Assembly (NCBI GenBank): GCA_036343635.1
Contig: JAYYVF010000066.1
Span: 114,241 to 178,240, forward strand
Source: GCA-2693325 sp036343635
GTDB taxonomy: Bacteria; Latescibacterota; UBA2968; UBA8231
Direction: 5' to 3'
Length of the DNA stretch: 64,000 nucleotides
Part shown: positions 1-8,995 of the stretch, piece by piece
Layout: the number at the start of each line of letters is the position of its first letter
Numbering within the stretch: the stretch's first letter is position 1
The notes under the pieces: generated by a model
Told to the model about the DNA's origin: nothing
Seen by the model: only the letters and a program-made list of their open reading frames with translations
The model's database searches: none
Position numbers and translations under genes: made by a program

Positions 1-640
1 TGATAAAGTCGTACGATTCTGTAAGATAATTTTTGACTGCTTTTGCTCTATCTTCGGATAGACGAAGGTTTGAATCCGCATTTCCGTCACTATCGGTGTG
101 GCCCACAAGAAGAATTTTTGTGGGGGAGAAATTTCCGACAAATTTTGCAATCCTGTCGAACTCGGCTGCAGTGCCGGGATTGAGCGACGCCTGGCCAGAT
201 GCGAAGAGTACGCTTGCATTGAGAGATAAACGTGGTACGACGTAGTCATTTTTCATTGCAGTCTTATGTAGGATTGTTGCAATTCCAATGTTTTCGTTTG
301 AGGTAAAATCACCGATACATGTTTTCTCTTGAGAATCTATTATTTCCATTGTTCCAACATAAATACGCATAGTCAAATCTAAATTTCGGTTGACGATTTC
401 TTTTCGGTATACGTTTAAAGTGTCTCCTGTATTAATGTTTGCATCTTGTCCCCGATCAATTATATAGTCGATGGGTGCTGTAATAGAATCAGAAGGTGCT
501 AAACCATGATTAAATGGGCGAATAATTGTTATTATTTTAGGTGGTGTAAATCGAGGTTTAGGTTCTTCTTGTGCTGTTGTTGTATTGGCAATTAATAAAA
601 CCAAGGTAAAAGAAAGTATTTTGTGAAATATGTTTTTCAT
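1..640 (-). CDS. OmpA-family outer-membrane/peptidoglycan-binding protein, C-terminus cut by window edge
   Basis: Reading the minus strand from an ATG at 640 gives an open frame to base 1 with no stop, so the gene continues off the left edge. Residues 1-23 form a signal peptide ending at an A-Q-E-like cleavage site. Residues 50-110 contain a short beta domain (around RGQDANINTGDTLNVYR) resembling the SH3/FlgT-like domains that often precede OmpA domains. From about residue 135 there is an OmpA/MotB C-terminal domain, with a LFASGQASLNPGTAAEFD strand-helix and the diagnostic GHTDSDG and LSEDRAKAV motifs. Known members bind diaminopimelate in peptidoglycan and tether the outer membrane or surface structures to the wall. 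It lies 63 bases downstream of, and in the same direction as, the giant dockerin protein, suggesting co-transcription. Its role in anchoring that protein is inference. Confidence 0.85.
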   Translation of the reverse strand, partial: MKNIFHKILSFTLVLLIANTTTAQEEPKPRFTPPKIITIIRPFNHGLAPSDSITAPIDYIIDRGQDANINTGDTLNVYRKEIVNRNLDLTMRIYVGTMEIIDSQEKTCIGDFTSNENIGIATILHKTAMKNDYVVPRLSLNASVLFASGQASLNPGTAAEFDRIAKFVGNFSPTKILLVGHTDSDGNADSNLRLSEDRAKAVKNYLTESYDFI

Positions 641-703
641 GAGGTTTATTATTTTGTTGGTAATTCCTCTCGGAGGGAGAAGAGTGTGTAAAGTTCTGAT
701 AAG

Positions 704-3700
704 TTAATAATGAATTATTTTCGATTTCCCAAATGATTCAGCAAAAAGAAAGAAATCGTCAAAATCGATTTTTCCGTTAGGTGCTATATCTATATTTGGA
801 TTCCAGGCTGAATCTGTCAATGTTTGCCCAAAAACGTCTGCGAGAATAAAAAAATCTGTTAAGTCAACTAATCCGTCTCTATCAAAATCACATGAATTTA
901 TTTGTAATGTGGAGTAAGGTCTTATTGGGGTTGTTATAGTGGTTGCTATACCATAATTGTCAGATGCCTGTAAATGTAAGGTGCCATTTGTAGGAAAACT
1001 GTTTGCCGAAATGGATAATGTTTGTGAGGAGTCGATTTCGAAGGTAAAGAGCTGATTTGGTATAATATGCGCTCGCCATGAAAGTTGGTCTGCCTTGTGA
1101 GATGACTCTATATATCGATTCAGATCAATCTTGGTTTTCCCCAATCCAAACAAGGTTATGTCCGGAAGTTTACGTATCTCGATTTTCTTTCGGGAGATAG
1201 TTTGGATAGAAGGAAAGTCTGTTGAGTTGATGTCTATTATAACGGGTTCGCTGTTGGATTGGACTTCTGAAGTTGGTTCATCTGAAGATGCAGACTCATG
1301 TATCATTACGTTGAGGCTCTGTCTTGCAGTTGCTCCTTGTCTATCGGTTGCTGTAAAGTCTATACTTCGCAAACCGGTTTCAGCATTATTGGCAGAAACC
1401 GTAGCAGTATTTAGTACCGTGTGAATACTTACTTGCAGACCTGACTCTGGCATAGCACTCCAAGTCAAAGAATCTACGGGTTCATCGTCTACAGCGAAGT
1501 GATCAAGTGAAATTCTGAACAATTCTCCAGCACGTAGGAAAATGTCAGGAAACGTATTGATTGTAGGAAGAGGATTCGTGATGATCACTGGTATTTCCAT
1601 CACCAATTGGCGTCCAACTTTGGACTCAGCCGTGATGTTCAAACGGGTGTTCCCCTTAAATCCATTAATTGCTTGGATAGAAATGGATTTCTTTGAAGTG
1701 TCAAATGCAGCAGTTAGTTGTTTTGATGGATCTAAAATGATTTGATCTGCCTGAGGGCCCATATAGGGCCCAATGTCAAAATTGAATTCTTTATACGGTG
1801 AAAATTGAATTGTCGGAATTTGTCGGAGTAACGGTTCCGTCCCATTCAGGATAATAGTAACTTCTCCGCTGTCTGTTTTCTGATGAGGGTCCTTGACTAA
1901 TAATTTTAATATGTAAAAACTTGAGGGGTTCTCGGTTGGAGGTATCCAGGTTAAAACGTTTTTTTCAATGATAGCGCCGGGAAGCTCAGAAAATGACCAA
2001 TTTAGAGTTTCTAGGGAGTCATCTTTGTCATTGACCCAATTGTCCAATTCAATATGAAGCGTTTCATTAGAAGATAAATACAGAGTGTCTGGGTTAGATA
2101 ATATTGGAGGTGAGTTCACTTTCTTAATAACAAGGTCTAATGTGTCGATTGAACTCTTTCCATCTTGGTTATGCGCAGTGAAAACTAGTTGACGTTTTCC
2201 ATGAAAGGGTGGGGATGGGACTAGTGTAGCATTACCTTCAGAATCAATCTCTACAGTGATTAAAGAATCATACATCGCTGTCCAGTAAAGATTGGGAGGT
2301 GCACTATCAATATCTGTGGTTAGTTGTTTTAGATCTATTTTGGCTTTATATCCCTGCTGAATAGTCAGTTTTTTCATAGTTAAATTAGGTGGGTCATTTT
2401 TCGGTTCGACCAAAACCATAAACTGTTTATTTTGTGAGATTCTACTAAGATCTTTCGTCTCGATATCTATAGCGAATAAACCATTTGTGTTATCACCGGT
2501 CCACAACTTAAGTATTTGCTCATCAGCGATGTTGTTTATAAATAGGCCTTTTGATGGTGAAAAATATGTTTCTAATTCTGATAGAGCGTTGTCTGTATCA
2601 ATTATCAGTGATTTTACAGGTATGCTAAGTGTGTCATCTTCGCTGAATCGTAGTGTGTCAAAAGATGAAAAAGCCGGATAATCATTAACGGGTTGGATTT
2701 GGATCGAAATCGTTTTTGATGTTTCTAAACCTAAATCGTCCCTTGCAGTTATGGTTAATGTGTCTAGGCCATAAAGATTCGGAAAAGGTCGCATAGTAAT
2801 TGAGGTATTGGTTAACACGATTTCTGTTTTGTTGCCATTGTGTTTGATGCTTAACTCGTCTTCGTCTTCGTCAAATATGGTATGCTCCAAAGGAAGTGTG
2901 ATGCCAATAGGATCATCTTCAATAAATGAATAAGATGATTCAAGTTGAATGACCGGTGGGTCATTGGAGACATTGGTAGCAAATAGTTCTGATGGCGGGC
3001 TTTCCAAAGCATCGTATTTATTGTCTGCGACATTACGAGCGATTAGATACGTTTTCTCATCGTCAGATTCAGTGTCATAGCGTAGTGATGTGAAAGTCAC
3101 TTTTCCATTTTTAGCAATTGCAGTGTGTCCAAATAATGTCCCGGATCCTGACGTGTAAACTGCGACCGTATCTGAAAAATTATAGTCTATAAGACCATTC
3201 TCATCTATGGCATAAACCGTAGGCTGTTGTTTTAAGAAATGGCCACTAAGACTACCTTGGGGTTGTATCTGAAATGAAAGTTTGGTAGAGTTGACGTTGA
3301 CGAAAAAAGCTTTTGTATCGTCCGCTGCTATTGCTGTACCGTAGCCACCAACATTAGTAGATAAAGCTCCCGTAGGTGCACTGATACGCATTGCATGGTT
3401 TTGCGTTGCATGTCTGGAGAAAACAACTGAGAGGATATAGTAGCGTGTTTGGTCTTCTTCTGGCGTTCTCGCAGTAGAAACAGAGACAAAAGCCTCAATA
3501 CCAAGAGAGAAATTTGCTGAATCCAAAAGGCCAATTTGAGTCGCATCAGTTAAGGTGTTTTTGTCATTTTCATATAGATTAAAGGAACGTACGTCACTTT
3601 GCTCAAAACCTGTCGCAGTTTGTAAATCGCTAGCGGTAAAATGTACTCCATTAATACTTGTTTTCCCATCTCCCGTATATGCAATACTAAAAAGATGTGC

Positions 3701-4840
3701 TTCACCGCCTGGCTCAATATTAACACTAGTTGCGGGTCCTATGGTACCGCCTGGCACGATAGTCCGAATTCGGTTGTTGCCTTGGTCGATGACGAATAGG
3801 GTATCACCAAATTGACAAAAGCTAGTCGGATTCTTCCATTGTGCTCGGTTTGCAGGTGCATTTTCGCCTTTAAAGTTGGCGATATCGTCACCGGAGATAG
3901 TCCGAATATGGCGATTGGGGATTATTTGTCTTATTCGTTGATTGAAACGATCTGCAATATAAACCGCGGACTGATCATCCAACAATACATGGCTTGGAAA
4001 CGATAAGCGAGCGTCGATGGGTAATCCCCCATCGCCAGAAAATCCTGGAACACCGGTTCCTGCAAATGTAGATAATTGCCCGTCAATATTATTTAAAAAA
4101 CGTATTCTATGATTTCCGCTGTCGGCGATATAGACATTGTGTTTTATGTCTACAAAAATACCGCGTGGCATTTTAAGAGTGGCTTTTGTCCCTTTGATAT
4201 TATCAAGAAACAATCCTTCGGTTGTATCGTTTCCAGCAATTGTAGTTATAATACCGCTGCCGTTTATACTCCGTAGCCTATTATTTCCGCTATCAGAAAC
4301 ATAGATTGTATCACCTCGAATATATAACCCTGTTGGGGAATTTAGTTGGGCAGATGTTGCTAAACCTCCATCTCCAGAAAACCCCCTAACTTGCGTCCCA
4401 GCAACCGTAGTCATATTTCCACTATTATCTATGCGGCGAACACTATGGTTCCCAGTATCGGTTAAGTAAATATTTCCATTTCCATCCACTACCACTGATG
4501 TGGGCGTATTCAAATTGCGAGAAATAGCAGCACCATCACCATTGTATGAGGCAACTCCGGTTCCGGCAATCGTCGTAATAGTTCCGCGGTTGGTATTTAT
4601 GTGTCTTATACGGTGATTACCTGTATCTGCAATGTATAGGGACCCATTGTTTGCGCGCCAAACAGAACTTGGGCCACTCAATTTGGCGTTCATAGGCGTA
4701 GCACCATCACCGGAAAATCCTTTAACACCGTTTCCAGCTATGGTTGCTACGGTCTGAGCTCTGATCGTTGATGGAATTACAGCCAATAGGAAAATCAGAG
4801 TCCATTGCGTAAGGTGGTTGTTGATCTGCAGATAATACAT
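704..4840 (-). CDS. Giant secreted NHL-propeller / cadherin-like / dockerin protein
   Basis: This is a 1378-aa secreted protein. Residues 1-28 are a signal peptide. Residues ~30-365 hold six NHL-type repeats of about 55 aa, each with a TIAGTGVxGFSGDGG-like loop and a YIADTGNHRIR strand, which should close a six-bladed propeller. The middle (~370-1300) is a chain of ~90-aa Ig/cadherin-like repeats with NDPP linkers and D-x-D/E-D calcium-type loops. The last ~60 residues are a type I dockerin: two EF-like calcium loops (DFDRDGLVDLTDF and DIAPNGKIDFDDF), each followed by an F/L-rich helix. Unlike its divergent neighbours it has no FlgD-like sorting domain, so it may reach the surface differently or be held by a cohesin partner. 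Dockerins bind cohesins in known systems, and cohesin-like domains are predicted next door. No enzymatic domain is visible. Confidence 0.85.
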   Translation of the reverse strand: MYYLQINNHLTQWTLIFLLAVIPSTIRAQTVATIAGNGVKGFSGDGATPMNAKLSGPSSVWRANNGSLYIADTGNHRIRHINTNRGTITTIAGTGVASYNGDGAAISRNLNTPTSVVVDGNGNIYLTDTGNHSVRRIDNSGNMTTVAGTQVRGFSGDGGLATSAQLNSPTGLYIRGDTIYVSDSGNNRLRSINGSGIITTIAGNDTTEGLFLDNIKGTKATLKMPRGIFVDIKHNVYIADSGNHRIRFLNNIDGQLSTFAGTGVPGFSGDGGLPIDARLSFPSHVLLDDQSAVYIADRFNQRIRQIIPNRHIRTISGDDIANFKGENAPANRAQWKNPTSFCQFGDTLFVIDQGNNRIRTIVPGGTIGPATSVNIEPGGEAHLFSIAYTGDGKTSINGVHFTASDLQTATGFEQSDVRSFNLYENDKNTLTDATQIGLLDSANFSLGIEAFVSVSTARTPEEDQTRYYILSVVFSRHATQNHAMRISAPTGALSTNVGGYGTAIAADDTKAFFVNVNSTKLSFQIQPQGSLSGHFLKQQPTVYAIDENGLIDYNFSDTVAVYTSGSGTLFGHTAIAKNGKVTFTSLRYDTESDDEKTYLIARNVADNKYDALESPPSELFATNVSNDPPVIQLESSYSFIEDDPIGITLPLEHTIFDEDEDELSIKHNGNKTEIVLTNTSITMRPFPNLYGLDTLTITARDDLGLETSKTISIQIQPVNDYPAFSSFDTLRFSEDDTLSIPVKSLIIDTDNALSELETYFSPSKGLFINNIADEQILKLWTGDNTNGLFAIDIETKDLSRISQNKQFMVLVEPKNDPPNLTMKKLTIQQGYKAKIDLKQLTTDIDSAPPNLYWTAMYDSLITVEIDSEGNATLVPSPPFHGKRQLVFTAHNQDGKSSIDTLDLVIKKVNSPPILSNPDTLYLSSNETLHIELDNWVNDKDDSLETLNWSFSELPGAIIEKNVLTWIPPTENPSSFYILKLLVKDPHQKTDSGEVTIILNGTEPLLRQIPTIQFSPYKEFNFDIGPYMGPQADQIILDPSKQLTAAFDTSKKSISIQAINGFKGNTRLNITAESKVGRQLVMEIPVIITNPLPTINTFPDIFLRAGELFRISLDHFAVDDEPVDSLTWSAMPESGLQVSIHTVLNTATVSANNAETGLRSIDFTATDRQGATARQSLNVMIHESASSDEPTSEVQSNSEPVIIDINSTDFPSIQTISRKKIEIRKLPDITLFGLGKTKIDLNRYIESSHKADQLSWRAHIIPNQLFTFEIDSSQTLSISANSFPTNGTLHLQASDNYGIATTITTPIRPYSTLQINSCDFDRDGLVDLTDFFILADVFGQTLTDSAWNPNIDIAPNGKIDFDDFFLFAESFGKSKIIHY

Positions 4841-4963
4841 ATCGTAAGTCTGGTTATGTTGATTGCTATTAACTAACTATCCAAGCAATTAAAGGATTTG
4901 AAGGTGCGAGCGATATACTAAAGAGAGACCTTCTTTTATTATGTCGGCTAGAAAACGAAAAAC

Positions 4964-7900
4964 ATGAACATTCTCCGCAATTATTTTTTAATATATTTAG
5001 TTGTAAGTTTAAGTCCTGCAGTGAGTTGGAGCCAGTCCGCTTCGGTGTCTCCCAGTGGTCTGTCTAGGATACCCTTTGGGGCTACTGTTGACAATCCGTT
5101 TTGGCAGCGTCTGAAGATCGAATTAAACGAGCACCCTTCTGCGGGAGACACGATAATTGTTCGATTACCTAGTGAAATTGGGATAGCCGATACAGACCGC
5201 GATGGAGAGTTAGTAGATGAAGTGAATGTAGAAGATTCATCTGGTATTGGTACTGGCTATCGGGTAGTCCAAAATGTTAGTAGTCGAAGAATCGTTTTGA
5301 AAAGCACCTATGGGGGATTGAAGGGAACAATTTATGTTCATTTTCCCATTGTGAGCCCATCAAATACTAACTCTTCTCAACTGGCATATGGGCAGATTTC
5401 CTTTTCCAACAGTAGGGAACAACCCATTTCAGCGGGCATGCTAATGCTAAACATTGTCCAGCCACGGGATCTAAATGTAGTTCAATTAAATTCAGTTTTC
5501 GATCGAGCACTGGCTGATACAACAACTAATCCGCAGGGAGATATTTTCCCCACTAATTATTCAGAGGATGAGGGGATCCGGTTCCCGGATTTTGTGCAAG
5601 ACGAAAGTGGTTATGTAGGGAGATATGGTCTTGTTTCTGGGAATACGAATCCCGACGGGAACAATAGCAATGATACTAAATTTTTTGTATGGATATCGAC
5701 GAATGGAAATCTAGATCGTGTCTATGGGGATGTGGCCACGCCTGCTATAAGTAGCGACACCGGAGAATCTATCGGAGCAATAGAGGGCGATTTGATGGAA
5801 TTCAAATTAAAAATTGAAGATTTAGAAGAATTAGTCTATTACGTCTATATCACTTCGAATTTAACGGGTGACTTTCCATTGGCAAGGAGCAGAGGCATTC
5901 GAATTCGGCATGATCCTGTTATTTCATGGGTTGGGGAATTTTTAAGTGATGATAGTGACTATTTGGATTCAGGTAATTTACTTGATTTAGATACGGGGGA
6001 GCCCGGTGCCCAGTGGAAGTCTCGCAATTCTATGCAAGTTAATTTTAAAGCGATTGATTACAACGACACCGCAACTGTAAAACTTTATTACGCAACAGCT
6101 GACACTCTTGAAAAGGATTTTTTAATAATTAGTGGTTCGAGTCCCAACTTAGTTGTTGAGGGATTGAAGGAAGCAGAGCCGATAGACTCTACAAAAATAC
6201 TTCTAGAAGGTAGGGATACCGGCCAGTATTGGAATATTGCGATATCGGATTCTATTTACGTCCCTACCGGTGATTACTACATCTATGGTGTGATAAATGA
6301 TGGAAAAACGCAAGCAGTTCAGAGATCCAAGCACAGCTTCCGTGTGCGACATTCTCCCTTTATAGCCTTAGACGTACGAAAAGATCGATTTATCCACACT
6401 GGAGGGAGTCTTGGTGAACGGTATTATACTATCACTTGGAATGGAGATCGTGGCCATGAGGGAGATAGAGCAATTGGGGATAGTGCAAAAATCTCATTGT
6501 ATTATAGCAGTCGATTTGATTATTCCATCCCTGATGGAGCAGAAGATATCGCCTCTGCTGCTGCGGATTCTTCAAAAGATACACACTTGATTATTGATGG
6601 ACTCGAAGAAAAAGACGATCGACGTATTGACAATCAATATGAATGGGACATTTGGACTTATCATAATCCTGACGATGGGGGAGTGCCTCGTGAAGGAGTT
6701 GATTATGGAATATATGCCATAGTTGAAACCGACTCTATGCGACGTTTGGTTCGATGGAATGATGAGTCAGATCAGCCACAGGTTCTTCAGTTTAGTCACG
6801 AGCCATTTCTTCGAGTTGTGGAACCTGCTAATACTTTTGAATTCAATGGTCGGCACGGATTTGATGTTGCCTGGGAAGCAATCGATGTGGATGATGAAGC
6901 GAGCATTTGGGTGATATTGACTTCGGCGTCTGCTGCAGAAATATTGGGAGATTCAACGAGTTACAGTGCTTTGCGGTCGGATGGAATCTCTGATTGGTTA
7001 GCTAATTCGGAAGATGGTTGTAGCTCTACGACACAGTTATTGACCGAAAGTTCTCAACAGAGATTCAGTGTACGTCCTGCCACACTCGTTAAAACTATGT
7101 CGTGCGTGCAAACGTCGATTACAGATGGAGATTATTATGTATATGTCGTGGTAGATGCGACGTTGGAAAGTCAGCCAAATGACGAAGCTTTGGCTCGTCG
7201 TGCCCCGGGTAGGGTAAAGATTACAGGGTTGGGACCGGCTGGTGCCGTTGGATTACCAAGATTAAATCTAGAGTTTTTACCCGCTACTGTGAATACCGGA
7301 TCGTCGGGTGATACCGTTACAGTACAAATTTATCCTAATACGGGAGGGGAAGAGGTCGATTTGATTACGATTTTTGCTAGTGTAGACACCTCCTTAGTTC
7401 GATTAGTAGATCAGGTTTCTGGACAGGAAGGCGTCCAACCGTTTCAATTATCAAGTGAAGCTACTGGGATGGTACTGAGGGATACATTACTCTCGGGTCA
7501 GGATAGTCTGTATGCGGGACAATATCTTCTAGACCTTGTTTATTATGAACAAATGGGAACCAAAAGGTATGATGGAAGGCGGTCCCTTGCTTCTATTCAA
7601 TTTGTTACACGGGATACCGTTGGGTCTACTAACGTTTGGTTTAACCATTTAGGGACACGAAAGACGGCATTCTATCGAGATGGTAAGACATTAGCAGACA
7701 TAGCTTCGCATGATGCTATGAAAATAAATGTCCAAAGTCGGGGAAGTATTGATGGGAAAATCCCATTGCAAGGGCGCAAAGATTTTAGTGGGATAACAAC
7801 GTTTTATCTAAGAGACCGAAACAGTTTTGAACCTATCAGTGACGCTCGATTTATTGCGGCAAATGATATCGATTCAACGTTGTTGGGAATACAGGATTCA

Positions 7901-8986
7901 TTGTCCTTTGACGGAAGATTTTCTCTGGTAGATATCCCGAGAGGCGAGTATCAATTAGTTGTGAGGAGACCTGGCTACTTAGATGGACAAATCCCATCGG
8001 TTCTTATAGATAATGGAAAAACTGTTTCTGATCTTCAACCTACTTTTCAAATGGATGGTAGATCTAATCCGGGTTACTTGCTTGGCGGCGATGTCACTGG
8101 CTATGTGAATAAGGAAGGTAAATCTATCTCTGACAATGAAATAGACCAACTCGATATTGATTATGTTGTGGCGTATTTTGGTCAGACAGTAGAGGTAGGT
8201 GGAGATGCTACTTTCGCAGATATTGACGGAGATAGCCTTGTATGGATTGCCGATTTGAACATGGTCGCAGCAAATTTTAATTCGCAAGGTGTGGCACCCG
8301 TATTTAAGGCGTCTACTAAGACTTCTGAAAATCCTTCTACTATGAAGATTCTTTCCTCTGAATCGAATGGGCGCCTTCGAATTGAAGCTGTCTTAGAAGG
8401 TGTTTCGGGTATGCGGGCTTATGTCGTCCGAGTTAACTACGATTCAGAAACGTGGAGATGGATAGGTGCCGAAGATTTTTCATTTTCAGGTCGTCAAGCT
8501 GTGTTTGCAGAATATTTCTCTGAGGATGAGGTTGCTTGGGCGTCGGCATTGGTTGGATTTGGTGACGGAGTAAATAATAATTCTACGCTAGCGAGTTTCG
8601 AGTTCGAACGAGTTGGGGATGAGGACGTGCCAGTTCTTATTGCGGAGATGGAGTGGATGGATGTTTTGGGTGGCCGTCACAGAGCAAAATTTAGTTCCTC
8701 CTCGCAAAAAGAGGTGGTTTTACTTCCTAATGTCCCCAATCCTTTTAACCCATATACGCAAGTAAGCTTCAATTTGCCATACGAAGGAAGGATAGATGTT
8801 GGTGTTTACGACGTACTAGGTCGCAGAGTTCGTTCATTAGTTGGGGGGCTCTCGAAACCAGGTTTGCACACGGTCATTTGGAATGGTAGGGATAATTCGG
8901 GTCGGGATGTGGCATCAGGCACATATTTTTTACGTTTGCGTTTCGATGATAGAATCTCGATTCGCAAGATGCTGTTACTTCGCTGA
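4964..8986 (+). CDS. Giant secreted beta-module / cohesin / dockerin protein with C-terminal sorting domain (cassette 1, protein A)
   Basis: This is a 1340-aa protein with a signal peptide (1-23, cleavage after SWS-Q). An N-terminal domain (~25-150) is followed by four tandem beta modules. Each module ends in a YxVY strand and a short His-(D/S/E)-Pro linker (for example RIRHDPVISW, RVRHSPFIAL). At ~763-924 lies a cohesin-like beta sandwich, at ~925-1035 a carboxypeptidase-regulatory-like domain (GRFSLVDIPRGEYQLVV), and at ~1035-1108 a dockerin-like pair (DQLDIDYVVAYFG; DIDGDSLVWIADLN). A second cohesin-like segment sits at ~1124-1250. The last 85 residues are a FlgD/type-A sorting domain with VPNPFNP, VYDVLGRRVR, WNGRD and VASGTYF, ending KMLLLR. 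The same domain order recurs in the gene at 13031. I see no catalytic domain; a surface scaffold or matrix role is inference. No clear Shine-Dalgarno precedes the ATG. Confidence 0.85.
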   Translation: MNILRNYFLIYLVVSLSPAVSWSQSASVSPSGLSRIPFGATVDNPFWQRLKIELNEHPSAGDTIIVRLPSEIGIADTDRDGELVDEVNVEDSSGIGTGYRVVQNVSSRRIVLKSTYGGLKGTIYVHFPIVSPSNTNSSQLAYGQISFSNSREQPISAGMLMLNIVQPRDLNVVQLNSVFDRALADTTTNPQGDIFPTNYSEDEGIRFPDFVQDESGYVGRYGLVSGNTNPDGNNSNDTKFFVWISTNGNLDRVYGDVATPAISSDTGESIGAIEGDLMEFKLKIEDLEELVYYVYITSNLTGDFPLARSRGIRIRHDPVISWVGEFLSDDSDYLDSGNLLDLDTGEPGAQWKSRNSMQVNFKAIDYNDTATVKLYYATADTLEKDFLIISGSSPNLVVEGLKEAEPIDSTKILLEGRDTGQYWNIAISDSIYVPTGDYYIYGVINDGKTQAVQRSKHSFRVRHSPFIALDVRKDRFIHTGGSLGERYYTITWNGDRGHEGDRAIGDSAKISLYYSSRFDYSIPDGAEDIASAAADSSKDTHLIIDGLEEKDDRRIDNQYEWDIWTYHNPDDGGVPREGVDYGIYAIVETDSMRRLVRWNDESDQPQVLQFSHEPFLRVVEPANTFEFNGRHGFDVAWEAIDVDDEASIWVILTSASAAEILGDSTSYSALRSDGISDWLANSEDGCSSTTQLLTESSQQRFSVRPATLVKTMSCVQTSITDGDYYVYVVVDATLESQPNDEALARRAPGRVKITGLGPAGAVGLPRLNLEFLPATVNTGSSGDTVTVQIYPNTGGEEVDLITIFASVDTSLVRLVDQVSGQEGVQPFQLSSEATGMVLRDTLLSGQDSLYAGQYLLDLVYYEQMGTKRYDGRRSLASIQFVTRDTVGSTNVWFNHLGTRKTAFYRDGKTLADIASHDAMKINVQSRGSIDGKIPLQGRKDFSGITTFYLRDRNSFEPISDARFIAANDIDSTLLGIQDSLSFDGRFSLVDIPRGEYQLVVRRPGYLDGQIPSVLIDNGKTVSDLQPTFQMDGRSNPGYLLGGDVTGYVNKEGKSISDNEIDQLDIDYVVAYFGQTVEVGGDATFADIDGDSLVWIADLNMVAANFNSQGVAPVFKASTKTSENPSTMKILSSESNGRLRIEAVLEGVSGMRAYVVRVNYDSETWRWIGAEDFSFSGRQAVFAEYFSEDEVAWASALVGFGDGVNNNSTLASFEFERVGDEDVPVLIAEMEWMDVLGGRHRAKFSSSSQKEVVLLPNVPNPFNPYTQVSFNLPYEGRIDVGVYDVLGRRVRSLVGGLSKPGLHTVIWNGRDNSGRDVASGTYFLRLRFDDRISIRKMLLLR

Positions 8987-8995
8987 GCTTTTATC

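Noticed and set aside
33..245. Plus-strand open frame of 70 codons at the left edge
   Set aside because: It is the antisense shadow of the OmpA-domain gene on the minus strand, whose GHTDSDG motif is unmistakable.
4841..4963. Divergent promoters between the minus dockerin gene and the plus cassette
   Set aside because: TATACT (4914-4919) lacks a properly spaced -35; TTGAAG is only 10 bases upstream. A promoter must exist, but I cannot place it.
8984..8986. TGA between proteins A and B as a selenocysteine codon
   Set aside because: No stem-loop like a SECIS element was evident, the A protein already ends in the typical LLLR terminus, and an ATG follows after three codons.
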